Below, piece by piece: positions 1 through 8,375 of a stretch of 46,419 nucleotides of DNA (position 1 is its first letter; each line of letters starts with the position of its first letter). A program made the position numbers and the translations under genes. The notes under the pieces are model-generated. The model worked only from the letters and a program-made list of their open reading frames with translations. It did no database searches and was not told where the DNA came from. Source of the stretch: Actinomadura kijaniata NBRC 14229 (GTDB lineage: Bacteria > Actinomycetota > Actinomycetes > Streptosporangiales > Streptosporangiaceae); the NCBI RefSeq assembly GCF_001552175.1, contig NZ_BCQR01000094.1, forward strand, positions 1-46,419. Direction: 5' to 3'.

Positions 1-126
1 GGGCGTTTCCGATGAATCTTGAGAGGTCCCGGCGGACGGCACTGCCGTGACCGGCGTGACAGCGGATCCGCGAGCGACGATCCGCGGCGCTGCCACGGGA
101 CCTGCGGGATGATCCTGGTGATCCAT
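1..126 (-). CDS. possible 5' part of a gene running off the left edge
   Basis: On the minus strand an ATG at 126-124 opens a frame of 42 codons with no stop before the window edge (begins MDHQDHPAGPVAAP). It starts 10 nt after the stop of the ASCH gene, so it could be the next gene of that transcript, and AGGG lies about 10 nt upstream. Against it, G/C at third positions is only moderate, unlike the strongly G/C-ending codons of the other genes here, and no domain is recognisable. It may be non-coding. Only sequence to the left can decide. Confidence 0.25.
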   Translation of the reverse strand, partial: MDHQDHPAGPVAAPRIVARGSAVTPVTAVPSAGTSQDSSETP

Positions 127-136
127 CAGAAGCGCC

Positions 137-598
137 CTAAGAGCGGTGCAGGGCCGCGGTGGCGGCCAGCATCGTGCGGACCTCGGTGACCAGGGTCGGC
201 TGTGGCTCCCACAGCCCCGGCCGTCCCAGCGCCACCACCGGGCGCGGCAACGGCAGGACCTCCGCCAGCTTCCAGTGGTAGGTCCCGGGCTCGGCCCACG
301 GGCCGCAGTCGCAGGAGCCGTTGGTCGCCGGGGCGGAGCACACGTCCACGACCTCCGCCACGGCGATCACCGCGCCGAGCGTGGCCAGGGGGTCGCGCGG
401 GTTCCAGCCCGCCCGCTGCACCAGGGGCGAGTCGCACGCCTTGAGGTCGACCCGCATCGAGGCGTGGATCAGGACCGGGCCGCGGTAGGCGGTGGGCAGG
501 GGCTGGTTGCAGACGCTCTTGCCGCCCCTGGCGATCGCGAAGGCCCAGGGCTGCTGAACACTGATCGCCTGCACGCCGTCACCTCCCGTGCTCGCCAT
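137..598 (-). CDS. ASCH-domain protein
   Basis: This 153-residue protein has the opening of an ASCH domain: ISVQQPWAFAIARGGKSVCN, then a YRGPVLIHAS strand. ASCH domains are small PUA-like beta-barrels thought to bind RNA or modified nucleotides. The ATG at 598 is chosen because GGGAG sits about 6 nt upstream and the domain begins about ten residues later. An oddity is that the family's usual G-x-K-x-x-E-x-R core reads GGKSVCNQ here, so both the Glu and the Arg are replaced. Cys-rich stretches follow (VCSAPATNGSCDCG). Its function is unknown. It may form a transcript with the open frame to its left. Confidence 0.75.
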   Translation of the reverse strand: MASTGGDGVQAISVQQPWAFAIARGGKSVCNQPLPTAYRGPVLIHASMRVDLKACDSPLVQRAGWNPRDPLATLGAVIAVAEVVDVCSAPATNGSCDCGPWAEPGTYHWKLAEVLPLPRPVVALGRPGLWEPQPTLVTEVRTMLAATAALHRS

Positions 599-702
599 GG
601 GTCTCCCTCGTGACCGCAACGCGTGAGGGGCGACGTCCGGTTCCCGGCGCCGGCTCCACCCGCGCGTCAGTCGGCCGCGCCGGAACGTCCGGTGCGGCAC
701 GG

Positions 703-1317
703 TCAGTTGGCCACCATACGGGAATAGACGATGACATTGTCGCGATAGTGGCCCGTACCCGCGTCGAACGACCCGCCGCACGTCACCAGACGCAGCGCCG
801 CGTAGTCGATGTCCTCGGCATACACCTTCTCGCCGGGGAACGACGATTTCGCCACCTGTTCGACGCGTTCGACCGCGAACGTCGCCGTCGTCCGGTCCCG
901 GCGCGTCACCTTCACGCGGTCGCCTCGCTTCAGCTCCTTGAGCCGGTGGAAGACGGCGGGTTTCCGCATCGCGTCGACATGTCCGAGGATCACCGAGGGG
1001 CCGCCCTCGCCGGGGGTGGGTCCCTTCTTCCACCAGCCGGTCAGGTTCGGCCGGCTGAGCGGCGGCTCCTCGATCCGGCCGTCGGGTTTCAGGCCGAGTT
1101 CGCTGACGGGCGCGGAGACGCCGAGCCGGGGGATCTCGATGCGTTCGGGCAGCGACCGGGGGAGCGGCCGGACGGCGGCGGCGGGCGCGGCGGCGGCCGG
1201 CCCGCCCGGGTCGATCGGGCCGCCGTCGTAGTCCTCTCCGCCGCACGCGGCGGTCGCTCCGGCGAGCAGGGCCAGCAGCAGACCGCAGGCCGCCGCGCGA
1301 CGGCCCGCGGCCACCAT
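703..1317 (-). CDS. class F sortase (transpeptidase)
   Basis: A 204-residue sortase of the actinobacterial class F type. Sortases cleave a C-terminal sorting signal of exported proteins and attach them to the cell wall. The catalytic triad is visible: His113 in ILGHVD, Cys180 in LVTCGG and Arg192 in GHYRDNVIVYS. The N-terminus is hydrophobic and ends in a lipobox-like TAAC (Cys25), so it could be lipid-anchored rather than held by an uncleaved helix. The ATG overlaps the TGA of the upstream gene by one base (TGATG), which implies translational coupling. The upstream product, with a PDTG motif, a hydrophobic stretch and an Arg-rich tail, is the obvious candidate partner. Confidence 0.9.
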   Translation of the reverse strand: MVAAGRRAAACGLLLALLAGATAACGGEDYDGGPIDPGGPAAAAPAAAVRPLPRSLPERIEIPRLGVSAPVSELGLKPDGRIEEPPLSRPNLTGWWKKGPTPGEGGPSVILGHVDAMRKPAVFHRLKELKRGDRVKVTRRDRTTATFAVERVEQVAKSSFPGEKVYAEDIDYAALRLVTCGGSFDAGTGHYRDNVIVYSRMVAN

Positions 1318-2231
1318 CAGCCGTCCTCCCGGGCGGTGCGGCGGCGCAGCGCCAGGCCCGCGCCGGCCAGCGCGACCAGTGAGGCCGCCAGCGGTCCGGC
1401 GGCGTCGGCGGACCCGCCGCCGGAACGGGACAGGGTGCTGCCGTCGCCGGTGTCGGGCGCGCCGCGCGGGATGGTGGGCCCGCCGTCGTCCACTTCGGGG
1501 CGGCCCGGCTCGGTGCTGAACGACACCTTGCCGTACCCGACGCACTCCACCGTCAGCCGCACGATCGACGGCAGGTGCGTCCTGTACCGGCCGACGCCCT
1601 CCCACCTGTTCTTCTGGACCCACTCCATGCGCGGCTGGCTGCTGAACGACGCCGAGTACGCGCGCACCCTGCTCGGGCAGGTCACCCGGATCCCGACGGT
1701 CCGGCCGGGCTCGGCGCGGCGGGTCGTCAGCCGCACGTCGCCGTGGTCGAAGCGGAAGCGGGGGTCGGCGGGCGGCCCGCCGGGGCCGTCGCCGTCCCCG
1801 GGCGGCCCGTCGTCCGGCGGCTTGGGCTTGCCCGCGACGGTGGCGCGCAGCGTGAAGCCCGCCGGTCCCTTGGGGGTCACGCAGAAGAACTCGGTGACGT
1901 AGGCGCGGCCCGGCTTCAGGTCGGTGCGGGTGGAGGCGATGGCGGTCCACACGCCGCCGCCCTCGTCGTCGAACGAGGCCGGCTCGCCCTTGAAGAAGAT
2001 CTCGTTGCGGGGGCCGTTGGCCTTCGGCTCCTCCTCGCAGCCGGTGACCTGGAGGTTGAGGTTGTCGCCGGGCCGGAACGGGTTCGGCTGCGCCTTGATG
2101 CGCGGCGGGCCGACCGGCTGGTCGCCCGGGCCGTTCTGCGGGGGGTGGGGAGCCGCCGTGGCCGGGGCGGCGGCCCCGAGCAGCGTGGCGCCGGAGACGG
2201 CGCCGAGGGCGGCGAGTCGTCTGATGCCCAT
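1317..2231 (-). CDS. secreted cell-surface protein with sortase-type C-terminus
   Basis: 304 residues. A signal peptide (MGIRRLAALG..., cleavage near APATAAP) is followed by an extracellular beta-rich body with a Pro/Gly/Asp-rich linker around residues 140-160. The C-terminus has GAPDTGDGS, a spacer of about 15 residues, a hydrophobic segment (PLAASLVALAGAGLAL) and a basic tail (RRRTAR). That order matches a wall-sorting signal, although the motif is not classic LPXTG and stands further from the hydrophobic segment than usual. It is coupled to the sortase gene by a one-base overlap. I do not recognise the body domains. It may be a wall-anchored or pilin-like protein; the sortase partnership is inferred. 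Confidence 0.8.
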   Translation of the reverse strand: MGIRRLAALGAVSGATLLGAAAPATAAPHPPQNGPGDQPVGPPRIKAQPNPFRPGDNLNLQVTGCEEEPKANGPRNEIFFKGEPASFDDEGGGVWTAIASTRTDLKPGRAYVTEFFCVTPKGPAGFTLRATVAGKPKPPDDGPPGDGDGPGGPPADPRFRFDHGDVRLTTRRAEPGRTVGIRVTCPSRVRAYSASFSSQPRMEWVQKNRWEGVGRYRTHLPSIVRLTVECVGYGKVSFSTEPGRPEVDDGGPTIPRGAPDTGDGSTLSRSGGGSADAAGPLAASLVALAGAGLALRRRTAREDG

Positions 2232-2383
2232 GTGGCTCCTTGCCGGGGGGTGGCGCGGATACCTCGGTCACCGGTGTGACGTCCGAGGCGGCACCGGGGT
2301 TGACGTCCGGTACCGGAGTGGTCGGGACAACGGGGCCGCCGTGACGGGCGGGGGCGGCGGGGAACGTGGTGCTCCCATCGCGC

Positions 2384-2412
2384 AGTGTAGTGATCACGCA
2401 TCCGGCGGTGAA
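2384..2412 (-). promoter_or_regulatory. candidate promoter for the surface protein-sortase pair
   Basis: On the minus strand TTCACC (2412-2407) is followed after 17 nt by TACACT (2389-2384), a good actinobacterial -35/-10 pair. It would give an untranslated leader of about 145 nt before the start at 2231. A GTGATCAC palindrome (2390-2397) lies in the spacer. The leader carries no recognised riboswitch. Confidence 0.45.
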
Positions 2413-2456
2413 GGGGTTCGGCCGAAAAAAGTCAGCGCCCGCTTATCCGGGGCCGG

Positions 2457-3284
2457 TCACCCCTTGAGCGCCCCGGCCATCAGCCCCCGCATGAAGAACC
2501 GGCCCAGCAGCAGGTACACCACCAGCGTGGGCAGCGACGCCAGCAGCGCCGCCGCCATCTGCTGGTTGTACTGCACCGCGACCGCGCCCGACCCGGCGGT
2601 GTTGTTCAGCATCACCGTGACCGGCCAGGAGTCGGGCGCGCCGAGGAACACCGCGAACAGGAAGTCGTTCCACAGCGAGGTGAACTGCCAGATCAGCGTG
2701 ACCGCGAACGCCGGGCCCGACACCGGCAGCACGATCGAGGAGTAGGTGCGCAGCAGGCCCGCGCCGTCCACCCGCGCCGCCTCGATCAGCTCGTTCGGGA
2801 TGGTCACGTAGTAGTTCCGGAAGATCAGCGTGCAGATCGGGATGCCGTACACCACGTGCGCCAGCACGAGCCCCCGGATGGTCCCGGCCAGCTCCATCCG
2901 CGTCAGCAGCCCGGCCAGCGGGATCATGACGGCCTGGTAGGGGATGAACATCCCGAACAGGAACAGCGTGAACACCGCGTCCGAGCCGGGGAAGCGCCAC
3001 TTGGACAGCACGTAGCCGTTCAGCGACCCCAGCGCCGCCGCGATCAGCGACCCCGTCACCGCGATCTTGAAGCTGTTGGCCAGCCCCGGCCGCAACGTCT
3101 CCCACGCGCCGCTCCAGCCGTCCAGGCTCCAGTTCGACGGCAGCTCCCACGCCGCCGCCGGGTCGGCCTCGTCCAGCGGCTTGAAGCTGGTCACCACCAG
3201 CACGTACACCGGGATCAGGAACACGACCAGGAACGCCAGCAGCACCGCGAACCGGACCGTCCGCCCCACCGGGGAGGCCCTCAC
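2457..3284 (-). CDS. carbohydrate ABC transporter permease (MalG type)
   Basis: 275-residue inner-membrane permease of the CUT1 sugar importer family. It has about six transmembrane helices and the EAA cytoplasmic loop (EAARVDGAGLLRTYSSIVLP), which docks the ATPase. The GTG start lies inside the stop of the preceding permease gene (GTGA, 4-bp overlap). It is the last gene of a binding protein-permease-permease operon. A T-run follows the stop at 2423-2428 on the minus strand, without a clear stem. No ATPase is encoded nearby, so it probably shares an MsiK-like ATPase encoded elsewhere, as is usual for actinomycete CUT1 systems. Confidence 0.92.
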   Translation of the reverse strand: MRASPVGRTVRFAVLLAFLVVFLIPVYVLVVTSFKPLDEADPAAAWELPSNWSLDGWSGAWETLRPGLANSFKIAVTGSLIAAALGSLNGYVLSKWRFPGSDAVFTLFLFGMFIPYQAVMIPLAGLLTRMELAGTIRGLVLAHVVYGIPICTLIFRNYYVTIPNELIEAARVDGAGLLRTYSSIVLPVSGPAFAVTLIWQFTSLWNDFLFAVFLGAPDSWPVTVMLNNTAGSGAVAVQYNQQMAAALLASLPTLVVYLLLGRFFMRGLMAGALKG

Positions 3285-4204
3285 CGGACGCGCTCCGCCC
3301 GCACGGACCAGACGAGGTAGGGGATCACCAGCAGCGCCACCGCCAGCAGCAGGTAGGTCGCGATGGTGGCGCCGTTGGCCGGGTCATGCCGGTCGAACAC
3401 CTCCACGTAGGTCGCGATCGCCGGGACATAGGTGATGATCTGCTTGCCCGCGATCGCCATGATCAGGTCGAACACCTTCAGCGAGATGTGCCCCAGGATG
3501 ATCAGCGCCGACAGCGTCACCGGCCGCAGCTGCGGGAACACCACGTACCGGTAGACCTGCCACTCCGAGGCCCCGTCCACCCGGGCCGCCTCCCGCAGCT
3601 CGTCCGGGACGCCTCGGAACCCGGCCAGGTACAGCGCCATCACGTACCCCGACATCTGCCAGATCGCCGGGATCGCCATCGCGGCCATGCCCCAGGTGGG
3701 GTTCTGCCACCAGTCGTTGGCCAAGGCGTCCAGGCCGAGGTCGCCGAAGAGCTGGTTGAGGCCGACGGCGCGTTCGGGCGGTGCGGGGTTCATCAGCCAC
3801 CGCCACACCACCCCGGCGGCGATGAACGAGATCGCCATCGGGAACAGGTACACCGCCCGGAACCCGGCCTCGGCGGCGATGCCCTTCTCCATCAGGAAAG
3901 CCAGCAGCGCCCCCAGCAGCAGCGCCCCGCCCACGAACACCACCGTGAACAGCAGGGCGTGCCGCACGGCGGGCGGCCAGCTCGGGTCGTCCCACAGGTC
4001 GACGAAGTTGCGCCCCCTGTCGAACCCGTACGGGGTCACCTCGTCGTGCCTGCCGCTGACCGCCACCCGCAGGTTCCAGAAGATCAGCCCGTACACGAAC
4101 AGGCCGATCGCCAGGATCGAGGGCGCGACCAGCAGCAGCCCGGGCAGCCACCGCGGCGCCCGTCCGCCCGGAAGCCGCCGCACCCCCGCGTTCCCGCGCG
4201 CCAT
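3281..4204 (-). CDS. carbohydrate ABC transporter permease (MalF type)
   Basis: 307-residue permease partner of the MalG-type protein. Hydrophobic segments are evident from residue 19 (WLPGLLLVAPSILAIGLFVY) and the EAA loop reads EAARVDGASEWQVYRYVVFP. The ATG at 4204 shares its first base with the TAA of the binding-protein gene (TAATG), so translation is likely coupled. Longer open frame upstream of this ATG runs through the binding-protein gene in another phase and is not coding. Together the two permeases would form the membrane channel of the importer. Confidence 0.92.
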   Translation of the reverse strand: MARGNAGVRRLPGGRAPRWLPGLLLVAPSILAIGLFVYGLIFWNLRVAVSGRHDEVTPYGFDRGRNFVDLWDDPSWPPAVRHALLFTVVFVGGALLLGALLAFLMEKGIAAEAGFRAVYLFPMAISFIAAGVVWRWLMNPAPPERAVGLNQLFGDLGLDALANDWWQNPTWGMAAMAIPAIWQMSGYVMALYLAGFRGVPDELREAARVDGASEWQVYRYVVFPQLRPVTLSALIILGHISLKVFDLIMAIAGKQIITYVPAIATYVEVFDRHDPANGATIATYLLLAVALLVIPYLVWSVRAERVR

Positions 4205-5520
4205 TACTGGGCGTTGTTCTTCGCCGCGTTCACCAGGGCGGACTGGAGTTTGCCGACGTCCTTGCTCTGGAGGAACAGGCCCACCGCGGTGTCGATGTCG
4301 GTGTGCCACTTCTTGCTGGCGTACACGCCGTGCCAGAACGATCCGGCCAGCTTGACGCCGGGCTTGTTCCACTCGTTGAACGCGTATTCCAGGTACCCCT
4401 TGTAGAGGGACCTGTCGGCGTCCTTGCGCGCCGGGATCGAGCCCTTCTTGGGGTTGAACAGGTCCTGGCCTTCCTTGCTGGCGGCGACCTTCAGCCAGGC
4501 CAGCGCCCCGCCGCGGTGCGGCGCGCCCTTGGGGAGGGTGAAGCTGTCCGACAGCCACATGTAGGTGCCGTCGGTGCCGGGCGCGGGAGCGTACCCGAAG
4601 TCGGTGTCGACCTTCTTGCCGAGGCCGTTCGGGGCGGGGTTGACGTAGTAGCCGTAGGCCCAGTCGCCCATGATGTTGAACGCGGCCTTGCCGTCCACCA
4701 CGGCCTTGGAGGCGCCCTGCCAGTCGGTGGAGGCGGCCTCGGCGGTGGTGTACTTCATGATCTCGGCGAAGTCGTTGAGGGCGGCGGTGACCGTCGGGCT
4801 GGACCAGTCCGCGCCCGGCTTCCACAGCGCGTTGTAGGCGTCGGCGCCGAGGACGCCGAGCAGCACGTTCTCCAGCAGGTGGTCGGCGGTCCACTGCGCG
4901 CCCAGCGACAGCGGCACCTTCCCGGTCCTGTCCTTGACCGTCTTCAGCGCGGTCTTGAACTCGGCGATCGTCTTCGGCGGCCCGGACAGCCCCGCGTCCT
5001 TCAGGATCCCCGGGTTGTACCAGAGGATGTTGGAGCGGTGGATGTTCACCGGCACCGAGTAGATCCTGCCCTGGTAGGTGATCTGCTGGAGGAGCTGCTG
5101 CGGGTAGGTCGACCGCAGGTTGTTCTCGTCGTAGAAGGAGTCCAGCGGCTCGATCTGCCCGGCCTTGATGTAGTCGAGCAGCTCGGCGCCCGCGTGGCCC
5201 TGGAACGAGTCCGGCGGCTTGCGGTTCTGCAGGCGGCTGGCCAGCACCGCCTGCGCCTGGGTCCCCGAGCCGCCCGCGATGGCGGCGTTGACGACCTGGG
5301 TGCCGGGGTTCCTGCGCTTGAACTCCTCGATCATGGCGGCGAGCCCGTCGGCCTCACCGGGACCGGTCCACCAGGAGAACACCTCGACCCTGGAGGCGTC
5401 GCCGCCGCCCTTGCCGCCGCCGTCGTCGCCTCCGCCGCAGGCCGCCAGGCCCAGCGTCCCGCCCAGGAGCACGGCGGCGACGGCCGCGACCGCCCGTCGT
5501 CCGGTTGCACGTCCAAGCAT
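4204..5520 (-). CDS. sugar ABC transporter substrate-binding lipoprotein
   Basis: 438 residues. A lipoprotein signal peptide ends in LGLAACGGG, followed by a Gly/Asp linker, then a family-1 solute-binding fold beginning VEVFSWWTGPGEADGLAAM. The WWTGPGEADGL opening and overall length resemble glucose/mannose-type binding proteins, but the substrate cannot be fixed from sequence. It would be anchored on the outer face of the membrane and deliver sugar to the two permeases encoded immediately downstream. AAGGGA lies about 6 nt before the ATG. No LacI or ROK regulator is adjacent. Confidence 0.9.
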   Translation of the reverse strand: MLGRATGRRAVAAVAAVLLGGTLGLAACGGGDDGGGKGGGDASRVEVFSWWTGPGEADGLAAMIEEFKRRNPGTQVVNAAIAGGSGTQAQAVLASRLQNRKPPDSFQGHAGAELLDYIKAGQIEPLDSFYDENNLRSTYPQQLLQQITYQGRIYSVPVNIHRSNILWYNPGILKDAGLSGPPKTIAEFKTALKTVKDRTGKVPLSLGAQWTADHLLENVLLGVLGADAYNALWKPGADWSSPTVTAALNDFAEIMKYTTAEAASTDWQGASKAVVDGKAAFNIMGDWAYGYYVNPAPNGLGKKVDTDFGYAPAPGTDGTYMWLSDSFTLPKGAPHRGGALAWLKVAASKEGQDLFNPKKGSIPARKDADRSLYKGYLEYAFNEWNKPGVKLAGSFWHGVYASKKWHTDIDTAVGLFLQSKDVGKLQSALVNAAKNNAQ

Positions 5521-5552
5521 CGCCCGTCCCTTCGGTGCCCGTGAGAAACAAG

Positions 5553-5579
5553 CGTCCGTTCATCCGTTGCGGCGGTCAA
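5553..5579 (-). promoter_or_regulatory. weak candidate promoter/operator of the sugar ABC operon
   Basis: Reading the minus strand, TTGACC (5579-5574) is a good -35 hexamer upstream of the binding-protein start, but the -10 about 17 nt later is poor. The -35 is part of a small inverted repeat GTTG-N7-CAAC. No stronger operator is visible. Confidence 0.25.
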
Positions 5580-5632
5580 CAGGCCATAAGGAACCGAGAT
5601 CTGGAGGTTACGAAGGTCTGCGGGGCGCGGGC

Positions 5633-5673
5633 GCCGGGCCGCGGCGGGGGAGCGCGCCCCGCCGTGGCCCGGC
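5633..5673. terminator. terminator hairpin after idi
   Basis: Arms at 5633-5649 and 5657-5673 pair over 17 bp with one mismatch around a 7-nt loop. The stem sits 6 nt beyond the idi stop codon. It is all G/C and has no T-tract, as is common in actinomycetes. Confidence 0.7.
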
Positions 5674-5678
5674 CGCGT

Positions 5679-6254
5679 TCACCAGGTGAGCGCCGGGGGC
5701 AGATCCGCCACGCCCGCGTCGGGCCACTCCAGCGGCGGTCCCAGCGGGACCAGCTCGGCCATCTGGAGGCGGTACCAGGGGGAGGAGTCGGGGTGGTCCA
5801 CCAGCGCCACGCACTCCTCCCACGTCCACCACCGCGCCTCCTCGACCTCGTCGGGGTCGAGGGCCAGGGAGGTCCGGGAGGTCGTGGCGCGGACCACGGG
5901 GCAGCGTTCGTGCTCCACCGTCCCGTCGGCGGCCGTGGCGCGGTACCGGAACCCGGGCAGGACGGAGGTGATCGTGTCCACCGTCACACCCAGCTCGTCG
6001 CGCAGCCGCCGCGCCACCGCGTCGCGCAGCCCCTCGCCGGGGCCGGGATGGCCGCAGCAGCTCCCCGTCCACACGCCGGGGAACGTCCGCTTGCTCAGTG
6101 CCCTGCGGGTGATGAGCACCTTGCCTTCCGGATTGACCACGTAGGAGGAAAAGGCCAAGTGGTAGGGGGTGTGGGCATGATGGCTGGAGAGTTTGGGAGC
6201 GGTGCCGATCGCCTCATCGGCCTCGTTGAGCAGCACGATCTCCTCGACGCTCAT
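5679..6254 (-). CDS. idi: isopentenyl-diphosphate delta-isomerase, type 1
   Basis: 191-residue Nudix-fold enzyme interconverting isopentenyl and dimethylallyl diphosphate in the cytosol. The catalytic Cys lies in TGSCCGHP, after the typical SKRTFPGVW, and the metal-binding/catalytic Glu region is EVEEARWWTWEE. AGGAGG stands 4 nt before the ATG at 6254, fixing the start. It is transcribed divergently from dxs, placing two isoprenoid-precursor genes back to back. A strong hairpin follows its stop. Confidence 0.95.
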   Translation of the reverse strand: MSVEEIVLLNEADEAIGTAPKLSSHHAHTPYHLAFSSYVVNPEGKVLITRRALSKRTFPGVWTGSCCGHPGPGEGLRDAVARRLRDELGVTVDTITSVLPGFRYRATAADGTVEHERCPVVRATTSRTSLALDPDEVEEARWWTWEECVALVDHPDSSPWYRLQMAELVPLGPPLEWPDAGVADLPPALTW

Positions 6255-6365
6255 GCGCCTCCTGTCTGTCGAACACGATGTGCGGACGGTGTGGGGACGG
6301 TACGGGAATGTCGTGCGGGTCGGCGGAGGCCCGCGAGCCCCGGCACGGCGCGGGCAAACCGGGAC

Positions 6366-6371
6366 TAAACT
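6366..6371 (+). promoter_or_regulatory. candidate -10 of dxs
   Basis: TAAACT at 6366-6371 is a good -10 hexamer about 55 nt before the dxs start, in the 171-bp idi/dxs divergent gap. No convincing -35 is seen. Confidence 0.3.
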
Positions 6372-6425
6372 CGGAGCGGTCCGACGAGCGGGGGTACCGG
6401 GCCCCCGATGGAGGAGTTGAAACGC

Positions 6426-8339
6426 GTGAGCCTGCTGAAGTCGCTCAAGGGGCCGGAGGACCTCAAACGACTGGACGCCGCGCAACTGCCGCAGCTCGCG
6501 GACGAGATCAGGGAATTCCTGGTGGACGCGGTCGCCAAGACCGGTGGGCACCTCGGCCCCAACCTCGGCGTGGTCGAGCTGACCATCGCGCTGCACCGGG
6601 TCTTCGACTCGCCGCGCGACAAGATCCTCTTCGACACGGGGCACCAGGCCTACGTGCACAAGCTGCTGACCGGGCGGCAGGACTTCAGCCTGCTCAAGCA
6701 GCGCGGCGGCATCTCCGGCTACCCCAGCCGGGCCGAGTCCGAGCACGACGTCATCGAGAACTCGCACGCCTCCACGGCCCTGTCCTACGCCGACGGGCTG
6801 GCCAAGGCGTTCGAGCTGAACGGCGAGGGCGACCGGGTGGTCGTCCCGGTGGTCGGTGACGGCGCGCTGACCGGCGGCATGTGCTGGGAGGCCCTCAACA
6901 ACATCGCCGACGGCAAGGACCGTCGCGTCATCATCGTCGTCAACGACAACGGCCGCTCCTACTCGCCGACCATCGGCGGCCTGGCCAGCCACCTGGCCGG
7001 CCTGCGGGTGACCCCGACCTACGAGCACGCCCTCGAACTGGTCAAGCGGAACCTGCCGAAGACCCCGGTCGTCGGCAACGTCGCCTACGAGGCGCTGCAC
7101 GGCATCAAGAAGGGCCTGAAGGACATCCTCCAGCCCCAGGCGATGTTCGAGGACCTCGGCCTGAAGTACGTCGGCCCGATCGACGGCCACGACGAGCAGG
7201 CGGTCGAGCACGCGCTGCGCAAGGCCCACGACTTCGGCGGCCCGGTGATCGTGCACTGCATCACCCGCAAGGGCTGCGGCTACACCCCGGCCGAGCAGGA
7301 CGACGAGGAGCAGTTCCACTCGCCCGGCCCCTACGACCGCGCGACCGGCGTGCAGAAGCCCAAGGGCCGCATCTGGACCAACGTGTTCTCCGAGGAGATG
7401 GTCCGGATCGGCGCCGAGCGCCCCGACGTGGTCGGCATCACCGCCGCCATGCTGCACCCGGTGGGCCTGGCCGAGTTCGCCGCGGCCCACCCCGACCGGA
7501 TCTACGACGTCGGCATCGCCGAGCAGCACGCCGTCACCTCCGCCGCCGGGCTGGCGATGGGCGGCCTGCACCCGGTCGTGGCGATCTACGCCACGTTCCT
7601 GAACCGGGCGTTCGACCAGGTCCTGATGGACGTGGCGCTGCACGGCCAGGCGGTGACGTTCGTGCTGGACCGCGCCGGGGTCACCGGCGACGACGGCGCC
7701 AGCCACAACGGCATGTGGGACCTGTCGATCCTGTCGCTGGTGCCGGGCATGCGCGTCGCCGTCCCGCGCGACGGCGCCCGCGTCGCCGAGCTGCTGCGCG
7801 AGTGCGTGTCGATCAAGGACGGGCCGACCGCGCTGCGCTTCCCCAAGGGCCCGGTCGCCGAGGACATCGAGGCGATCGACAAGGTCGGCGCGATGGACGT
7901 GCTGGCCCGCCACGACGGCTCCAACGGCACCCGCGTGCTGCTGGTGGCCGCCGGCGCGATGGCGACCCCGGCGGTCGCCGCGGCCGAGCTGATCGCCGCG
8001 CAGGGCATCGGCGTCACCGTCGTGGACCCGCGCTTCGTCAAGCCGCTGGACCCGGCGCTGGTGGACCTGGCCGCCCAGCACTCGCTGGTCGCGGTCGTGG
8101 AGGACAACGGCCGCGTCGGCGCGGTCGGCGACGCGGTCGCGCGCCTGCTGCGCGACGGCGAGACCGACGTCCCGGTCCGCACCTACGGCATCCCGCAGGA
8201 GTTCCTGGACCACGCCAAGCGCGCGATGATCCTGGAGGACCTGGGCCTGACGCCGCAGGGCCTGGCCCGCGACATCACCGCCGCCGTGCTGAAGGTCGCC
8301 CCGCACGCCGCGCCCAGGACCCCCGCGCCCACCGAGTAG
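6426..8339 (+). CDS. dxs: 1-deoxy-D-xylulose-5-phosphate synthase
   Basis: 637 residues, the normal length for Dxs, the thiamine-diphosphate enzyme that condenses pyruvate and glyceraldehyde 3-phosphate at the head of the MEP pathway. Visible motifs are FDTGHQAYVHKLLTGR, the ThDP site GDGALTGGMCWEALNN with its downstream NDN, the transketolase-type DRAGVTGDDGASHNG, and a C-terminal transketolase domain. The GTG at 6426 is preferred: GAGGAG is 9 nt upstream and the family begins LLKSLKGPEDL right after it. An ATG at 6408 would overlap that ribosome site. A stem-loop follows the stop. Confidence 0.96.
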   Translation: MSLLKSLKGPEDLKRLDAAQLPQLADEIREFLVDAVAKTGGHLGPNLGVVELTIALHRVFDSPRDKILFDTGHQAYVHKLLTGRQDFSLLKQRGGISGYPSRAESEHDVIENSHASTALSYADGLAKAFELNGEGDRVVVPVVGDGALTGGMCWEALNNIADGKDRRVIIVVNDNGRSYSPTIGGLASHLAGLRVTPTYEHALELVKRNLPKTPVVGNVAYEALHGIKKGLKDILQPQAMFEDLGLKYVGPIDGHDEQAVEHALRKAHDFGGPVIVHCITRKGCGYTPAEQDDEEQFHSPGPYDRATGVQKPKGRIWTNVFSEEMVRIGAERPDVVGITAAMLHPVGLAEFAAAHPDRIYDVGIAEQHAVTSAAGLAMGGLHPVVAIYATFLNRAFDQVLMDVALHGQAVTFVLDRAGVTGDDGASHNGMWDLSILSLVPGMRVAVPRDGARVAELLRECVSIKDGPTALRFPKGPVAEDIEAIDKVGAMDVLARHDGSNGTRVLLVAAGAMATPAVAAAELIAAQGIGVTVVDPRFVKPLDPALVDLAAQHSLVAVVEDNGRVGAVGDAVARLLRDGETDVPVRTYGIPQEFLDHAKRAMILEDLGLTPQGLARDITAAVLKVAPHAAPRTPAPTE

Positions 8340-8350
8340 CGAGCCGTCGG

Positions 8351-8375
8351 GTGCCCGCGCGTCCCGCGCGGGCAC
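8351..8375. terminator. bidirectional terminator between dxs and the convergent small gene
   Basis: Perfect 11-bp arms (8351-8361 and 8365-8375) around a 3-nt loop fill the space between two converging stop codons. Confidence 0.8.

Noticed and set aside
703..2397. A 564-codon frame joining the sortase to an upstream region
   Set aside because: The upstream part is the shadow of the surface-protein gene; the sortase starts at the TGATG junction.
2232..2456. A possible short gene or riboswitch in the leader of the surface-protein gene
   Set aside because: Open frames here are short continuations of shadows and no known riboswitch fold is recognisable.
5679..8375. An 898-codon open frame on the minus strand across dxs and idi
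   Set aside because: Only its last 191 codons are idi. The rest is antisense to dxs, is repetitive in Val/Asp/Gly/Arg, and arises from high-GC codon bias.
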